Position numbers and translations under genes: made by a program
Notes under the pieces: generated by a model
Database searches by the model: none
Told to the model about the DNA's origin: nothing
The model's input: only the letters and a program-made list of their open reading frames with translations
Assembly: GCA_934317215.1 (NCBI GenBank)
Contig: CAKREH010000038.1
Location: 1-31,805 of the forward strand
Length of the DNA stretch: 31,805 nt
Source of the DNA: an uncultured Roseburia sp.
GTDB lineage: Bacteria; Bacillota; Clostridia; Lachnospirales; Lachnospiraceae
Reading direction: 5' to 3'
Part shown: positions 1 through 6,268 of the stretch, piece after piece
Layout of the letters: the number at the start of each line of letters is the position of its first letter
How positions within the stretch are numbered: the stretch's first letter is position 1

Positions 1-81
1 CCTTCGGCTATATCCTTCCCACTACCGGGTGGATTCGGGACTTTAACCCGTTAGAAACGTGCGCCGCTAGGCGCACCACAC
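1..81 (-). mobile_element. 5' end of a group II intron (probable class IIC), truncated by window edge
   Basis: On the minus strand the segment opens with GTGTG, matching the group II 5' consensus GUGYG. A perfect 7-bp hairpin follows (GTGCGCC, loop TAGC, GGCGCAC), then GGGTTAAAGTCCCG, which resembles the GGGUGAGAGUCCCG segment near the start of domain I in class IIC introns such as that of Oceanobacillus iheyensis, and then an AGCCGAAGG stretch of similar spacing. It starts immediately after the U-tract of the rplQ terminator, and class IIC introns are known to insert just downstream of terminator hairpins. A start at base 76 (GTGCG) is an alternative boundary. The rest, including any reverse transcriptase, lies outside the window, so activity cannot be judged. 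Confidence 0.75.
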
Positions 82-124
82 AAAAAAGCCAGCCCAGTCT
101 GCATCATCTGCAGCCTGAACTGAC
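82..124 (-). terminator. Intrinsic terminator of the ribosomal superoperon (after rplQ)
   Basis: The arms at 88-103 and 109-124 form a 16-position stem with one mismatch and three G-U wobbles around a 5-nt loop. On the minus strand it is followed by six T residues (87 to 82). It sits about 30 nt past the rplQ stop and should end the S10-spc-alpha transcript. The U-tract abuts the putative group II intron, so it probably also forms the intron's 5' exon recognition site. Confidence 0.85.
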
Positions 125-155
125 TTTCTTCACGTTCTCATATTTTGGATAGTGA

Positions 156-692
156 TTAAACTAACTCAAGTAATACCTCTAAAGCGCCATCACCTTTACG
201 CTGACCAATCTTTACGATTCTTGTGTAACCACCGTTACGATCTGCATATTTCGGAGCGATCTCATCGAATAATTTAGCAACAAGATCAACTTCTTTGGTG
301 TTTTTCTTTCTTCCGGCAGCTTCAGTCGGAACTTCTTTTACGGTGTAGAGAACTTTTAACATCTCTCTACGAGCATGAAGACGGGATGGCTTATCTTTCT
401 TGATAGTCTTCTCAACTTCATCGTATACAGTAACTTTCTTACCGTCTACAACTTCTTTTACTCTCTTACCGTCTTGATCTTTGCGGGCAACTTTTGCTTT
501 TACAGTAACTTCTTCGTAGTTGTCTTTCTCTTTTACTGCTAAAGCGATGATTCCCTCAGCGATTTTGCGAACCTCTTTTGCTTTTGCTTCTGTGGTAACG
601 ATCTTACCATTGTTTAATAATGCTGTTACCTGACCTCTTAATAAAGCTTTTCTCTGGCTAGAGGTTCTGCTTAATTTACGATACTTTGCCAT
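156..692 (-). CDS. rplQ: 50S ribosomal protein L17, extended form
   Basis: L17 is a large-subunit protein bound to 23S rRNA near the exit-tunnel side. The N-terminus (MAKYRKLSRTSSQRKALLRG) and the C-terminal GGYTRIVKIGQRKGD motif identify it. The start at 692 follows a TCCTCC-complement Shine-Dalgarno (701-706); the frame stays open 12 codons further upstream without a better site. The protein is 178 residues against about 120-127 in Bacillus or E. coli. Most of the excess is a Lys/Glu/Val-rich segment at about residues 60-100, between two conserved blocks, plus a few residues near 118-135. It is the last gene of the alpha segment, 290 nt after rpoA. Confidence 0.96.
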   Translation of the reverse strand: MAKYRKLSRTSSQRKALLRGQVTALLNNGKIVTTEAKAKEVRKIAEGIIALAVKEKDNYEEVTVKAKVARKDQDGKRVKEVVDGKKVTVYDEVEKTIKKDKPSRLHARREMLKVLYTVKEVPTEAAGRKKNTKEVDLVAKLFDEIAPKYADRNGGYTRIVKIGQRKGDGALEVLLELV

Positions 693-982
693 TTTTAATA
701 TCCTCCATTTTGTGGAACATCCGGCCACGCGCTTTGGACTTACTTACCGGACGCCATATTCTTGTTTCGGAGTGGCTCTGTGATACCGCACAGTGCCATT
801 CCAAGTGCCACTCATGATCCGTGTGTCAGAATCTCGTCTGCCTCATCCCTCTGACTGTCTCTGACGCATTTCCTCGTCAGGCATATCAGAGCAACGAATG
901 CATACACTCTGCACACCAAACATACTCCATGCCACATGGTCTTACTGTTTCTGCCTGTATCGGGGAATGTAAAGCGCTCGCT
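693..982 (-). other. Structured 290-nt intergenic region between rpoA and rplQ
   Basis: No supported gene lies here. On the transcribed (minus) strand two stem-loops are visible. One is GAGTGGC...GCCACTC with an inner CTGTG/CACAG stem (770-813). The other is a perfect 8-bp stem GTAAAGCG/CGCTTTAC (969-986) that overlaps the rpoA stop codon. Neither has a U-tract, so they are not simple terminators. I found no convincing -35/-10 pair. RNA processing or translational regulation of rplQ is possible but is inference. Confidence 0.5.
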
Positions 983-1942
983 TTACTCCTCTCCCTGGTT
1001 TAACTGAAGTCCTAACTCTTTTAATTTTGCAAGAACTTCCTCTAATGATTTACGTCCTAAGTTACGAACCTTCATCATATCTTCCGGTGTTCTGTTTGTC
1101 AGTTCTTCGACTGTGTTAATGCCGGCTCGCTTCAAACAGTTATAAGAACGAACGGAAAGCTCAAGTTCATCGATATTCATCTCAAGAACTTTCTCTTTTG
1201 CATTGTCCTCTTTCTCGATCATGACATCAGCCTGCTGAGCAGCTTCAGAAAGATCGATGAAAAGGCTTAAATGTTCACTTAAAACCTTAGCAGCTAAGCT
1301 GACTGCCTCGTCCGGCTCTAAGGTACCGTTTGTGTAAACGTCCAAAGTAAGCTTGTCATAGTCTGTAATCTGACCAACACGGGTATTTTCAATCAAAAGA
1401 TTTACTCTTTCTACCGGTGTATAGATAGAGTCGATGGCGATAACGCCGATCGGGATATCCTCTGTCTTATTTTTGTCTGCACTTACATAGCCTCTGCCAT
1501 TGGTAATGGTAAGCTCCATGTAAAGCTTGCAGTCAGGTCCGCCATTTAAATTGGCAATTACCAGATCCGGATTTAAAATCTGAATATCAGAATCAACCTG
1601 GATATCTGCTGCTGTGACTACACCTTCGCCCTCGAATTCAATGTAAGCAACTTTAGGTTCATTTGTAGAGCTGTTATTTCTGATGGCAAGATTTTTGATA
1701 TTCATAATAATCTCAGTCACATCTTCCTTAACGCCAGGAATGGAACTGAATTCATGTAAAACACCGTCGATCTTAACCTGGCTGACAGCAGCACCCGGTA
1801 AAGAAGAAAGCATGATTCTTCTTAAAGAATTACCAAGTGTCGTACCATAGCCTCTTTCCAAAGGTTCTACAACAAACTTTCCGTACTTCTTGTCTTCTGA
1901 AATTTCTGCGATTTCAATTTTTGGTTTTTGAAAATCGAACAC
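983..1942 (-). CDS. rpoA: DNA-directed RNA polymerase subunit alpha
   Basis: The alpha subunit dimerises to nucleate RNA polymerase assembly, and its C-terminal domain contacts UP elements and activators. The N-terminal domain shows the family block YGTTLGNSLRRIMLSSLPG (residues about 33-51). The alpha-CTD begins near residue 250 with ELSVRSYNCLKRAGI and continues through VRNLGRKSLEEV. Its 319 residues are normal for the family. The start is GTG (1942), preceded by a GAAGGAGGGA Shine-Dalgarno at good distance. It lies 37 nt after rpsD in the alpha segment, so polymerase and ribosome supply are transcribed together. Confidence 0.98.
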   Translation of the reverse strand: MFDFQKPKIEIAEISEDKKYGKFVVEPLERGYGTTLGNSLRRIMLSSLPGAAVSQVKIDGVLHEFSSIPGVKEDVTEIIMNIKNLAIRNNSSTNEPKVAYIEFEGEGVVTAADIQVDSDIQILNPDLVIANLNGGPDCKLYMELTITNGRGYVSADKNKTEDIPIGVIAIDSIYTPVERVNLLIENTRVGQITDYDKLTLDVYTNGTLEPDEAVSLAAKVLSEHLSLFIDLSEAAQQADVMIEKEDNAKEKVLEMNIDELELSVRSYNCLKRAGINTVEELTNRTPEDMMKVRNLGRKSLEEVLAKLKELGLQLNQGEE

Positions 1943-1979
1943 TACAAAGTCCCTCCTTCTCGGGTAATTTGCTTAACTA

Positions 1980-2573
1980 TTACTTAGAATATAACTCGAC
2001 GATAAGCATCTCATCAACAGGAACGTCGATCTGCTCTCTGGAAGGTAATTCTTTTACAGTTCCCTGTAATTTCTCAGCGTCAACATCTAACCACTCCGGA
2101 ACTAATCTTCCGCCGGTAACTTCAACGATGTCTTTCATTCTCTGAAGACCTTTGTTTTTCTCTTTGATCTCGATAACATCTCCAGCTTTTACTAAGTAAG
2201 AAGGAATGTTAACCTGTTTGCCATTTACTAAGATGAACTTGTGGTCAACGATCTGTCTTGCTTCTTTTCTTGTTCTAGCGAATCCCATACGGAATACTAC
2301 GTTATCTAATCTGGACTCTAACATGGTCATTAAGTTTGTACCAGTCATGCCCTTCATCTGATCAGCTTTCTCATAGTAGTTGTGGAAAGGTTTTTCCAGA
2401 ACACCATAGATGAATTTAGCTTTCTGTTTTTCTCTTAACTGAAGTCCGTACTCGGAAACTTTCTTATTTGCTCTCTTTAACTCTCTGTTGGATTTTTTAT
2501 CATATCCAAGGTAACTTGGCTCTAAACCAAGTGATCTACATCTTTTCAGAACAGGAACTTTATTTACTGCCAT
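1980..2573 (-). CDS. rpsD: 30S ribosomal protein S4
   Basis: S4 is a primary 16S rRNA-binding protein that starts 30S body assembly, and it is the classic translational repressor of the alpha operon in gamma-proteobacteria. The RNA-binding S4 domain is visible at about residues 85-150 (LESRLDNVVFRMGFARTRKE, then HKFILVNGKQVNIPSY). Its 197 residues are typical. The start at 2573 follows GGAGGGAAAGACGAAG. In Bacillus subtilis rpsD is a separate gene; here it sits between rpsK and rpoA as in E. coli, so it could repress its own operon. See the rpmJ-rpsM gap. Confidence 0.97.
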   Translation of the reverse strand: MAVNKVPVLKRCRSLGLEPSYLGYDKKSNRELKRANKKVSEYGLQLREKQKAKFIYGVLEKPFHNYYEKADQMKGMTGTNLMTMLESRLDNVVFRMGFARTRKEARQIVDHKFILVNGKQVNIPSYLVKAGDVIEIKEKNKGLQRMKDIVEVTGGRLVPEWLDVDAEKLQGTVKELPSREQIDVPVDEMLIVELYSK

Positions 2574-2592
2574 CTTCGTCTTTCCCTCCTAA

Positions 2593-2985
2593 TTAAACTC
2601 TTCTGCGTTTTGGTGGACGACATCCATTGTGAGGTACTGGAGTTACGTCTTTGATGCTGGTAACCTCAAGACCACATGCAGAAAGTGCACGGATCGCTGC
2701 TTCTCTTCCTGAACCCGGTCCTTTAACCATAACATCTACGGTCTTTAATCCGTGGATCAAAGCTGCTTTTGTAGCTGTCTCAGCTGCCATCTGTGCAGCA
2801 TATGGAGTAGATTTCTTTGAACCTCTAAATCCAAGACCACCGGCACTTGCCCATGATAAAGCATTACCTTCAGCATCTGTGATAGTTACGATTGTATTGT
2901 TAAAAGATGACTGAATATGTGCCTGTCCGCGTTCAACGTTTTTCTTTACACGCTTTTTTGTCACTTTTTTTGTAACTTTAGCCAT
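2593..2985 (-). CDS. rpsK: 30S ribosomal protein S11
   Basis: S11 is a platform protein of the small subunit next to the mRNA exit. Diagnostic stretches are HIQSSFNNTIVTITDAEGN (about residues 22-40), SWASAGGLGFRGSKKSTPYA and the C-terminal VTPVPHNGCRPPKRRRV. Its length, 130 aa, is standard. The Shine-Dalgarno is weak (an AGG about 15 nt upstream), so translation may be helped by coupling to rpsM, which ends about 100 nt upstream. It is followed closely by rpsD (19 nt). Confidence 0.97.
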   Translation of the reverse strand: MAKVTKKVTKKRVKKNVERGQAHIQSSFNNTIVTITDAEGNALSWASAGGLGFRGSKKSTPYAAQMAAETATKAALIHGLKTVDVMVKGPGSGREAAIRALSACGLEVTSIKDVTPVPHNGCRPPKRRRV

Positions 2986-3084
2986 ATCTAAACTAACCTA
3001 CTTTCTCTAAAATATAAAATATCGACTGATACGAATGATTTCTTTTTATTAGCAACAGTTCTCTAAAGTGTACCTCAGGAAACT

Positions 3085-3453
3085 TTATTTTTTCTTATTT
3101 GCAACGGTACGCTTTGGACCCTTACGGGTTCTGGCGTTTGTCTTTGTCTTCTGTCCACGAACCGGAAGACCTTTTCTGTGACGGATTCCACGATAGCATC
3201 CGATCTCCTGAAGTCTCTTAATGTTGAAAGCGATCTCTCTTCTTAAATCACCTTCTACTAACTGAGTCTCATCGATCACTGCGCTGATTCTCTTTACTTC
3301 ATCGTCTGTTAAATCTCTGACACGAGTATCAGGATTTACGTTTGCTGCTGCAAGGATACGGCTGGAACTTGTTCTACCAATTCCGTAGATGTATGTCAAA
3401 CCGATCTCGATGCGTTTTTCTCTTGGTAAATCTACACCTGCAATACGAGCCAT
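3085..3453 (-). CDS. rpsM: 30S ribosomal protein S13
   Basis: S13 sits in the head of the small subunit, contacts the P-site tRNA and forms bridges to the large subunit. The start MARIAGVDLPREKRIEIGLT (3453) matches the family and follows GGAGGTTAAAAAGCAC; the open frame extends upstream but without support. The C-terminal tail KTKTNARTRKGPKRTVANKKK is the basic extension that touches tRNA. Length is 122 aa. It is the first gene of the alpha segment, 345 nt downstream of rpmJ, a gap much longer than its neighbours'. Confidence 0.97.
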   Translation of the reverse strand: MARIAGVDLPREKRIEIGLTYIYGIGRTSSSRILAAANVNPDTRVRDLTDDEVKRISAVIDETQLVEGDLRREIAFNIKRLQEIGCYRGIRHRKGLPVRGQKTKTNARTRKGPKRTVANKKK

Positions 3454-3798
3454 GTGCTTTTTAACCTCCATTAATTCATCCGATGCATTTTGCACCTGTT
3501 ATATTGTTTCATTTTTCAAATCACCTGACACTGTGACTTTATTTCAGAAATCATCTGAGACAGCTCCGTTGTCAGCGGCCTGAAATGTGTGTCCCATCCG
3601 TCTTTCTTCTTATTTGGATATGTCCTTCTATGTCCTCGGTATGTAGACATAAAAAAGCAGCTATCCCGGCTGTTTGATTATGATAACAGTGTGAACAACC
3701 CTACCTGGTGTTCCACTGCAGCCGCACATAATTCGGCGGGTCTTAGCTCATTAAAATGCGCATATTACCCCATTTACACAAATAAGACAAGAACCAAA
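3454..3798 (-). promoter_or_regulatory. 345-nt untranslated gap before rpsM with a terminator-like hairpin
   Basis: No gene is supported here. On the minus strand, shortly after rpmJ, a short hairpin (3657-3674, CAGC/GCTG core with flanking A-T pairs) is followed by six T residues (3656-3651), resembling a weak intrinsic terminator or attenuator. Further on, TTTCAG...CTGAAA bases pair around a longer loop. This is the position where an S4-responsive alpha-operon leader would be expected if the operon is feedback-regulated, because rpsD lies downstream. That role is inference; I could not fit the published S4 pseudoknot. Confidence 0.4.
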
Positions 3799-3912
3799 TC
3801 AGCCCTGTCTCTGTTTGTGTTTCGGATTCTCACAGATAATTCTGATGCTTCCTTTTCTCTTGATGACTTTGCATTTTTCGCAAATAGGTTTAACTGATGA
3901 TCTTACCTTCAC
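3799..3912 (-). CDS. rpmJ: 50S ribosomal protein L36, zinc-binding form
   Basis: L36 is the smallest large-subunit protein, a zinc ribbon tying together 23S rRNA helices. The 37-residue sequence starts VKVRSSVKPICEKCK from a GTG codon at 3912, with GGAGGATTTGCT directly upstream. The zinc ligands are intact: C11, C14, C27 and H32, so this is the C+ (zinc) paralogue. The frame stays open upstream, but that extension does not resemble L36. It follows infA by about 157 nt and has its own strong promoter inside that gap. Confidence 0.96.
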   Translation of the reverse strand: MKVRSSVKPICEKCKVIKRKGSIRIICENPKHKQRQG

Positions 3913-3992
3913 AGCAAATCCTCCTTTCTTAACAAGGCTCTTTTCTGTGCTGTTGCAGCAAAATGTGCACGCACAAAAAGGCACTATCCAAA

Positions 3993-4023
3993 AGTGTCCG
4001 TTTAGCATTATAGCACGGACACT
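3993..4023. promoter_or_regulatory. Perfect 9-bp inverted repeat enclosing the rpmJ promoter -10 box
   Basis: AGTGTCCGT (3993-4001) and ACGGACACT (4015-4023) are exact reverse complements 13 nt apart. The TATAAT box (4007-4012) lies in the interval, one arm sits in the -35/-10 spacer and the other covers the expected start site near 4000. Because only about half would be transcribed, an operator for a dimeric regulator is more likely than an RNA hairpin. The regulator is unknown. Confidence 0.55.
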
Positions 4024-4036
4024 GTTTAGAAGTCAA
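4007..4036 (-). promoter_or_regulatory. Sigma-A promoter for rpmJ and the alpha segment
   Basis: On the minus strand TTGACT (4036-4031) and TATAAT (4012-4007) are separated by 18 nt, close to the housekeeping consensus. It lies about 95 nt upstream of the rpmJ GTG start and downstream of infA. It would let rpmJ-rpsM-rpsK-rpsD-rpoA-rplQ be expressed independently of the S10 promoter. It overlaps a perfect dyad described separately. Confidence 0.75.
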
Positions 4037-4069
4037 CTATTTTTTTGAATAAGATCTTTTACAAAAATC

Positions 4070-4288
4070 TTATTTGTCTCTCCAGATGATTCTTCCCTTG
4101 GTCAGGTCATATGGAGACATCTCGATGGTAACTTTGTCACCCGGTAAAATACGAATAAAGTTCATACGAAGTTTTCCGCTGATGGTTGCTAAAATCTGAT
4201 GTCCATTCTCTAACTCCACCTTGAAAAATGCGTTCGGGAGTTTCTCAACAACGGTTCCTTCTACTTCAATTACGTCTGCTTTTGACAT
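4070..4288 (-). CDS. infA: Translation initiation factor IF-1
   Basis: IF-1 is a single OB-fold protein that occupies the 30S A site during initiation and assists IF-2 and IF-3. All 72 residues align with the family: MSKADVIEVEGTVVEKLPN, then HQILATISGKLRMNFIRILPGDKV and SPYDLTKGRIIWRDK. The start at 4288 is preceded by AGGAGGATTTATTCA. It is 18 nt after the KOW-domain gene. Its end overlaps an AATAAGAT/ATCTTATT inverted repeat with no U-tract, so read-through toward rpmJ is likely. Confidence 0.97.
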   Translation of the reverse strand: MSKADVIEVEGTVVEKLPNAFFKVELENGHQILATISGKLRMNFIRILPGDKVTIEMSPYDLTKGRIIWRDK

Positions 4289-4306
4289 TGAATAAATCCT
4301 CCTGTT

Positions 4307-4570
4307 TTATGATTCCTGTCTGCCATCATTCATTTGGCAGTACTGTTTGATTGCTCTTTTTACTGTAAGATCTGATAAGTTTTCTTCCAAAATCTCCGTA
4401 ACTTCTATCGGTAGATTTTTGATAATCTGAATATGCTTTGCATTTTTTTTCTTTGGCATATCCATGATACGGGTCGTTCCGTTTACCAGATATACAAATT
4501 TTTCATCTTTTTCTTTGATAAGATAAATCTGATTTTTGTCGTGTCCCGACTTGGATCTTGCAAATTCCAT
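4307..4570 (-). CDS. KOW-domain RNA-binding protein (L14e/L6e/L27e-like)
   Basis: This short basic protein of 87 aa starts MEFARSKSGHDKNQIYLI, which resembles KOW-motif proteins related to eukaryotic and archaeal L14e/L6e/L27e found between map and infA in many Clostridia. The conserved feature is SKSGHDKNQIYLIKEKDEKF followed by VYLVNG. I chose the ATG at 4570 because GGAGGA lies 10 nt upstream; a longer frame starting at 4621 overlaps the end of map and lacks family similarity. The C-terminal half is acidic then basic (TEILEENLSDLTVKRAIKQY). A ribosome- or rRNA-associated role is inferred from the domain and from its place between two translation genes; no experimental role is known to me. 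Confidence 0.85.
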   Translation of the reverse strand: MEFARSKSGHDKNQIYLIKEKDEKFVYLVNGTTRIMDMPKKKNAKHIQIIKNLPIEVTEILEENLSDLTVKRAIKQYCQMNDGRQES

Positions 4571-4604
4571 TTCTGAAATATCCTCCGGTTCTTTTCTATA
4601 TGCT

Positions 4605-5402
4605 TTACAGAATTGGATCATTACTCCAGATTCCTTCGGCGATCTCAGAATCCGTAAGTGATAATATCTCCGGTTTTCCTTCCCGGATCAGGATGGTATT
4701 TTCATAATGAGCCGACAGATCCATATCCTGTGTGACGACCGTCCAGTCATCATCCATCCATACGACTCTTTCTGTTCCCAGATTTATCATCGGTTCCACC
4801 GCTAATGTCATTCCGGCTCTCAGCTTAATGCCCCTGCGGAATTTGCGGTAATTCGGGATCTCCGGATCCTCATGCATATGTGTACCGATTCCGTGTCCAC
4901 ATAAATCCCGTACCACACCATAGCCAAAACTCTCGGCATAATCACCGATCGCACCGGAAATATCATGCAGATGATTTCCTGCCACCGCATATTTCATTCC
5001 TTCAAAAAAGCTCTGTCTGGTACGTTCGATCAGAAGTCTTGCATCCTCAGTGATCTCGCCTACACCATGTGTCCTTGCGGCATCTGACTGATACCCCTTA
5101 TAAATCACACCGGTATCAAGACTCACAATATCTCCCTCTTCAATGATTCTGTCTTTGCGCGGAATCCCGTGTACAACTTCTTCATTGATGGAGACACAGA
5201 CGGATGCCGGATATCCCTGATAATTCTTAAAAGATGGTTCGCATCCAAAACTCCGAATCATTTCCTCCCCGATCCTGTCAATATCAAGTGTTGACATTCC
5301 GGGTTTTAATTCTTTTTTTAATCCCTCATGCACCTTTGCAAGGATTTTTCCTGCCTGGCGCATCAGTTCTATTTCCTGGGAAGATTTTATTGTTACAGCC
5401 AT
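4605..5402 (-). CDS. map: Methionine aminopeptidase, type I
   Basis: This cytosolic enzyme removes the initiator methionine from nascent proteins after deformylation. All five dinuclear metal ligands are visible: D96 (SLDTG), D107 (YQSDAA), H170 (CGHGIGTHMHEDP), E203 (AVEPM) and E234 (AHYENTI), and the substrate-positioning H78 is in NEEVVHGIP. Length 265 aa is slightly above the usual 248-255, from a longer C-terminus (TDSEIAEGIWSNDPIL). The start MAVTIKSSQEIELMRQAGK at 5402 follows GAGGAACCGGAGTA. It lies 13 nt after adk in the conserved secY-adk-map order. Confidence 0.97.
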   Translation of the reverse strand: MAVTIKSSQEIELMRQAGKILAKVHEGLKKELKPGMSTLDIDRIGEEMIRSFGCEPSFKNYQGYPASVCVSINEEVVHGIPRKDRIIEEGDIVSLDTGVIYKGYQSDAARTHGVGEITEDARLLIERTRQSFFEGMKYAVAGNHLHDISGAIGDYAESFGYGVVRDLCGHGIGTHMHEDPEIPNYRKFRRGIKLRAGMTLAVEPMINLGTERVVWMDDDWTVVTQDMDLSAHYENTILIREGKPEILSLTDSEIAEGIWSNDPIL

Positions 5403-5415
5403 TACTCCGGTTCCT

Positions 5416-6060
5416 CTACTCGCCTAAAATCGCAACGATATCTGCAAATACCTTTTCCATCGGCTGCGTACCGTCAACTGTTTTTAAGATACTCTGTTTT
5501 TTGTAATAATCGATCAATGGCTGGGTCTGCTCATGATATACAGTAAGTCTCTTCTGAACGGTCTCCGGTTTGTCATCATCTCTTAAGACAACCGGCTGTC
5601 CGCATCTGTCACAGATTCCCTCTACCTTTGTTGGAATGGAAACAATGTGGTATGTCGCACCACAGTTTAAACATGCACGTCTTCCGCTCATACGGTTTAC
5701 GATGTTCTCATCCGGTACATCTACATCAATCGCATAGTCCATTTTTTCATTGATCTTCTCAAGTGCAGCTGTAAGTGCTTCTGCCTGTGGAATAGTTCTT
5801 GGAAAACCATCGAGTACAAATCCATTCTCACAGTCATCCTGTTTAATTCTATCCATAACAAGATCGCAGGTCAGCTCATCCGGCACTAATAAACCCTGAT
5901 CCATATACTGTTTTGCTTTGTTTCCAAGTTCGGTTCCGTTTTTGATGTTTGCACGAAAAATATCTCCTGTTGAGATATGCGGAATATGATATTTATCTGC
6001 AATCTGTTTTGCCTGTGTTCCTTTTCCTGCTCCCGGAGCTCCTAACATGATAATCTTCAT
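5416..6060 (-). CDS. adk: Adenylate kinase with zinc-binding LID
   Basis: It catalyses ATP + AMP to 2 ADP and balances the adenylate pool. The P-loop GAPGAGKGT is at residues 7-15, STGDIFRANI at 30-39 binds AMP, and DGFPRTIPQA is at 84-93. The LID carries four cysteines, C130, C133, C150 and C153, in two CxxC pairs, the structural zinc site typical of Gram-positive enzymes. Length is 214 aa. The start at 6060 is preceded by GGAAGGAAGAATTTT; upstream in-frame codons add 13 unsupported residues. It sits between secY (208-nt structured gap) and map (13 nt). Confidence 0.97.
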   Translation of the reverse strand: MKIIMLGAPGAGKGTQAKQIADKYHIPHISTGDIFRANIKNGTELGNKAKQYMDQGLLVPDELTCDLVMDRIKQDDCENGFVLDGFPRTIPQAEALTAALEKINEKMDYAIDVDVPDENIVNRMSGRRACLNCGATYHIVSIPTKVEGICDRCGQPVVLRDDDKPETVQKRLTVYHEQTQPLIDYYKKQSILKTVDGTQPMEKVFADIVAILGE

Positions 6061-6268
6061 AAAATTCTTCCTTCCTGCGTTGTTTTTTACGCATCTCAAG
6101 ATTTGTGCGTAAGCACTAATCTTGCGTGTGAAAAATCTTATTTTTCACACTAATACCTCCATTGTCCAAAATACCTTCATCATACAAATATTGCTTATAT
6201 AGGAAAGTAACGCTGAACTTAAAAAGCCCAGCGTTGCTCCTTTGCCAATCTGACAGTCCGCTGCCAGA
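6061..6268 (-). other. secY-adk gap with three consecutive inverted repeats
   Basis: Three inverted repeats are visible: AAGATT-t-GTGC/GCAC-t-AATCTT (6098-6123), a perfect 11-bp GTGTGAAAAAT/ATTTTTCACAC (6126-6150), and AACGCTG/CAGCGTT (6209-6235). None has the U-tract of an intrinsic terminator on the transcribed strand. On the minus strand a GGAGG at about 6161-6157 precedes GTG-TGA, an apparent start-stop pair just before the 11-bp stem. The hairpins could stabilise or process the mRNA; that is inference. Confidence 0.5.

Noticed and set aside
821..1003. Plus-strand open frame of 60 codons between rplQ and rpoA
   Set aside because: It lies opposite the transcribed strand, overlaps the rpoA end, has no good Shine-Dalgarno and resembles no known protein.
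4037..4075. Intrinsic terminator at the infA end
   Set aside because: The AATAAGAT/ATCTTATT stem is weak and is followed by A residues, not T residues, on the transcribed strand.
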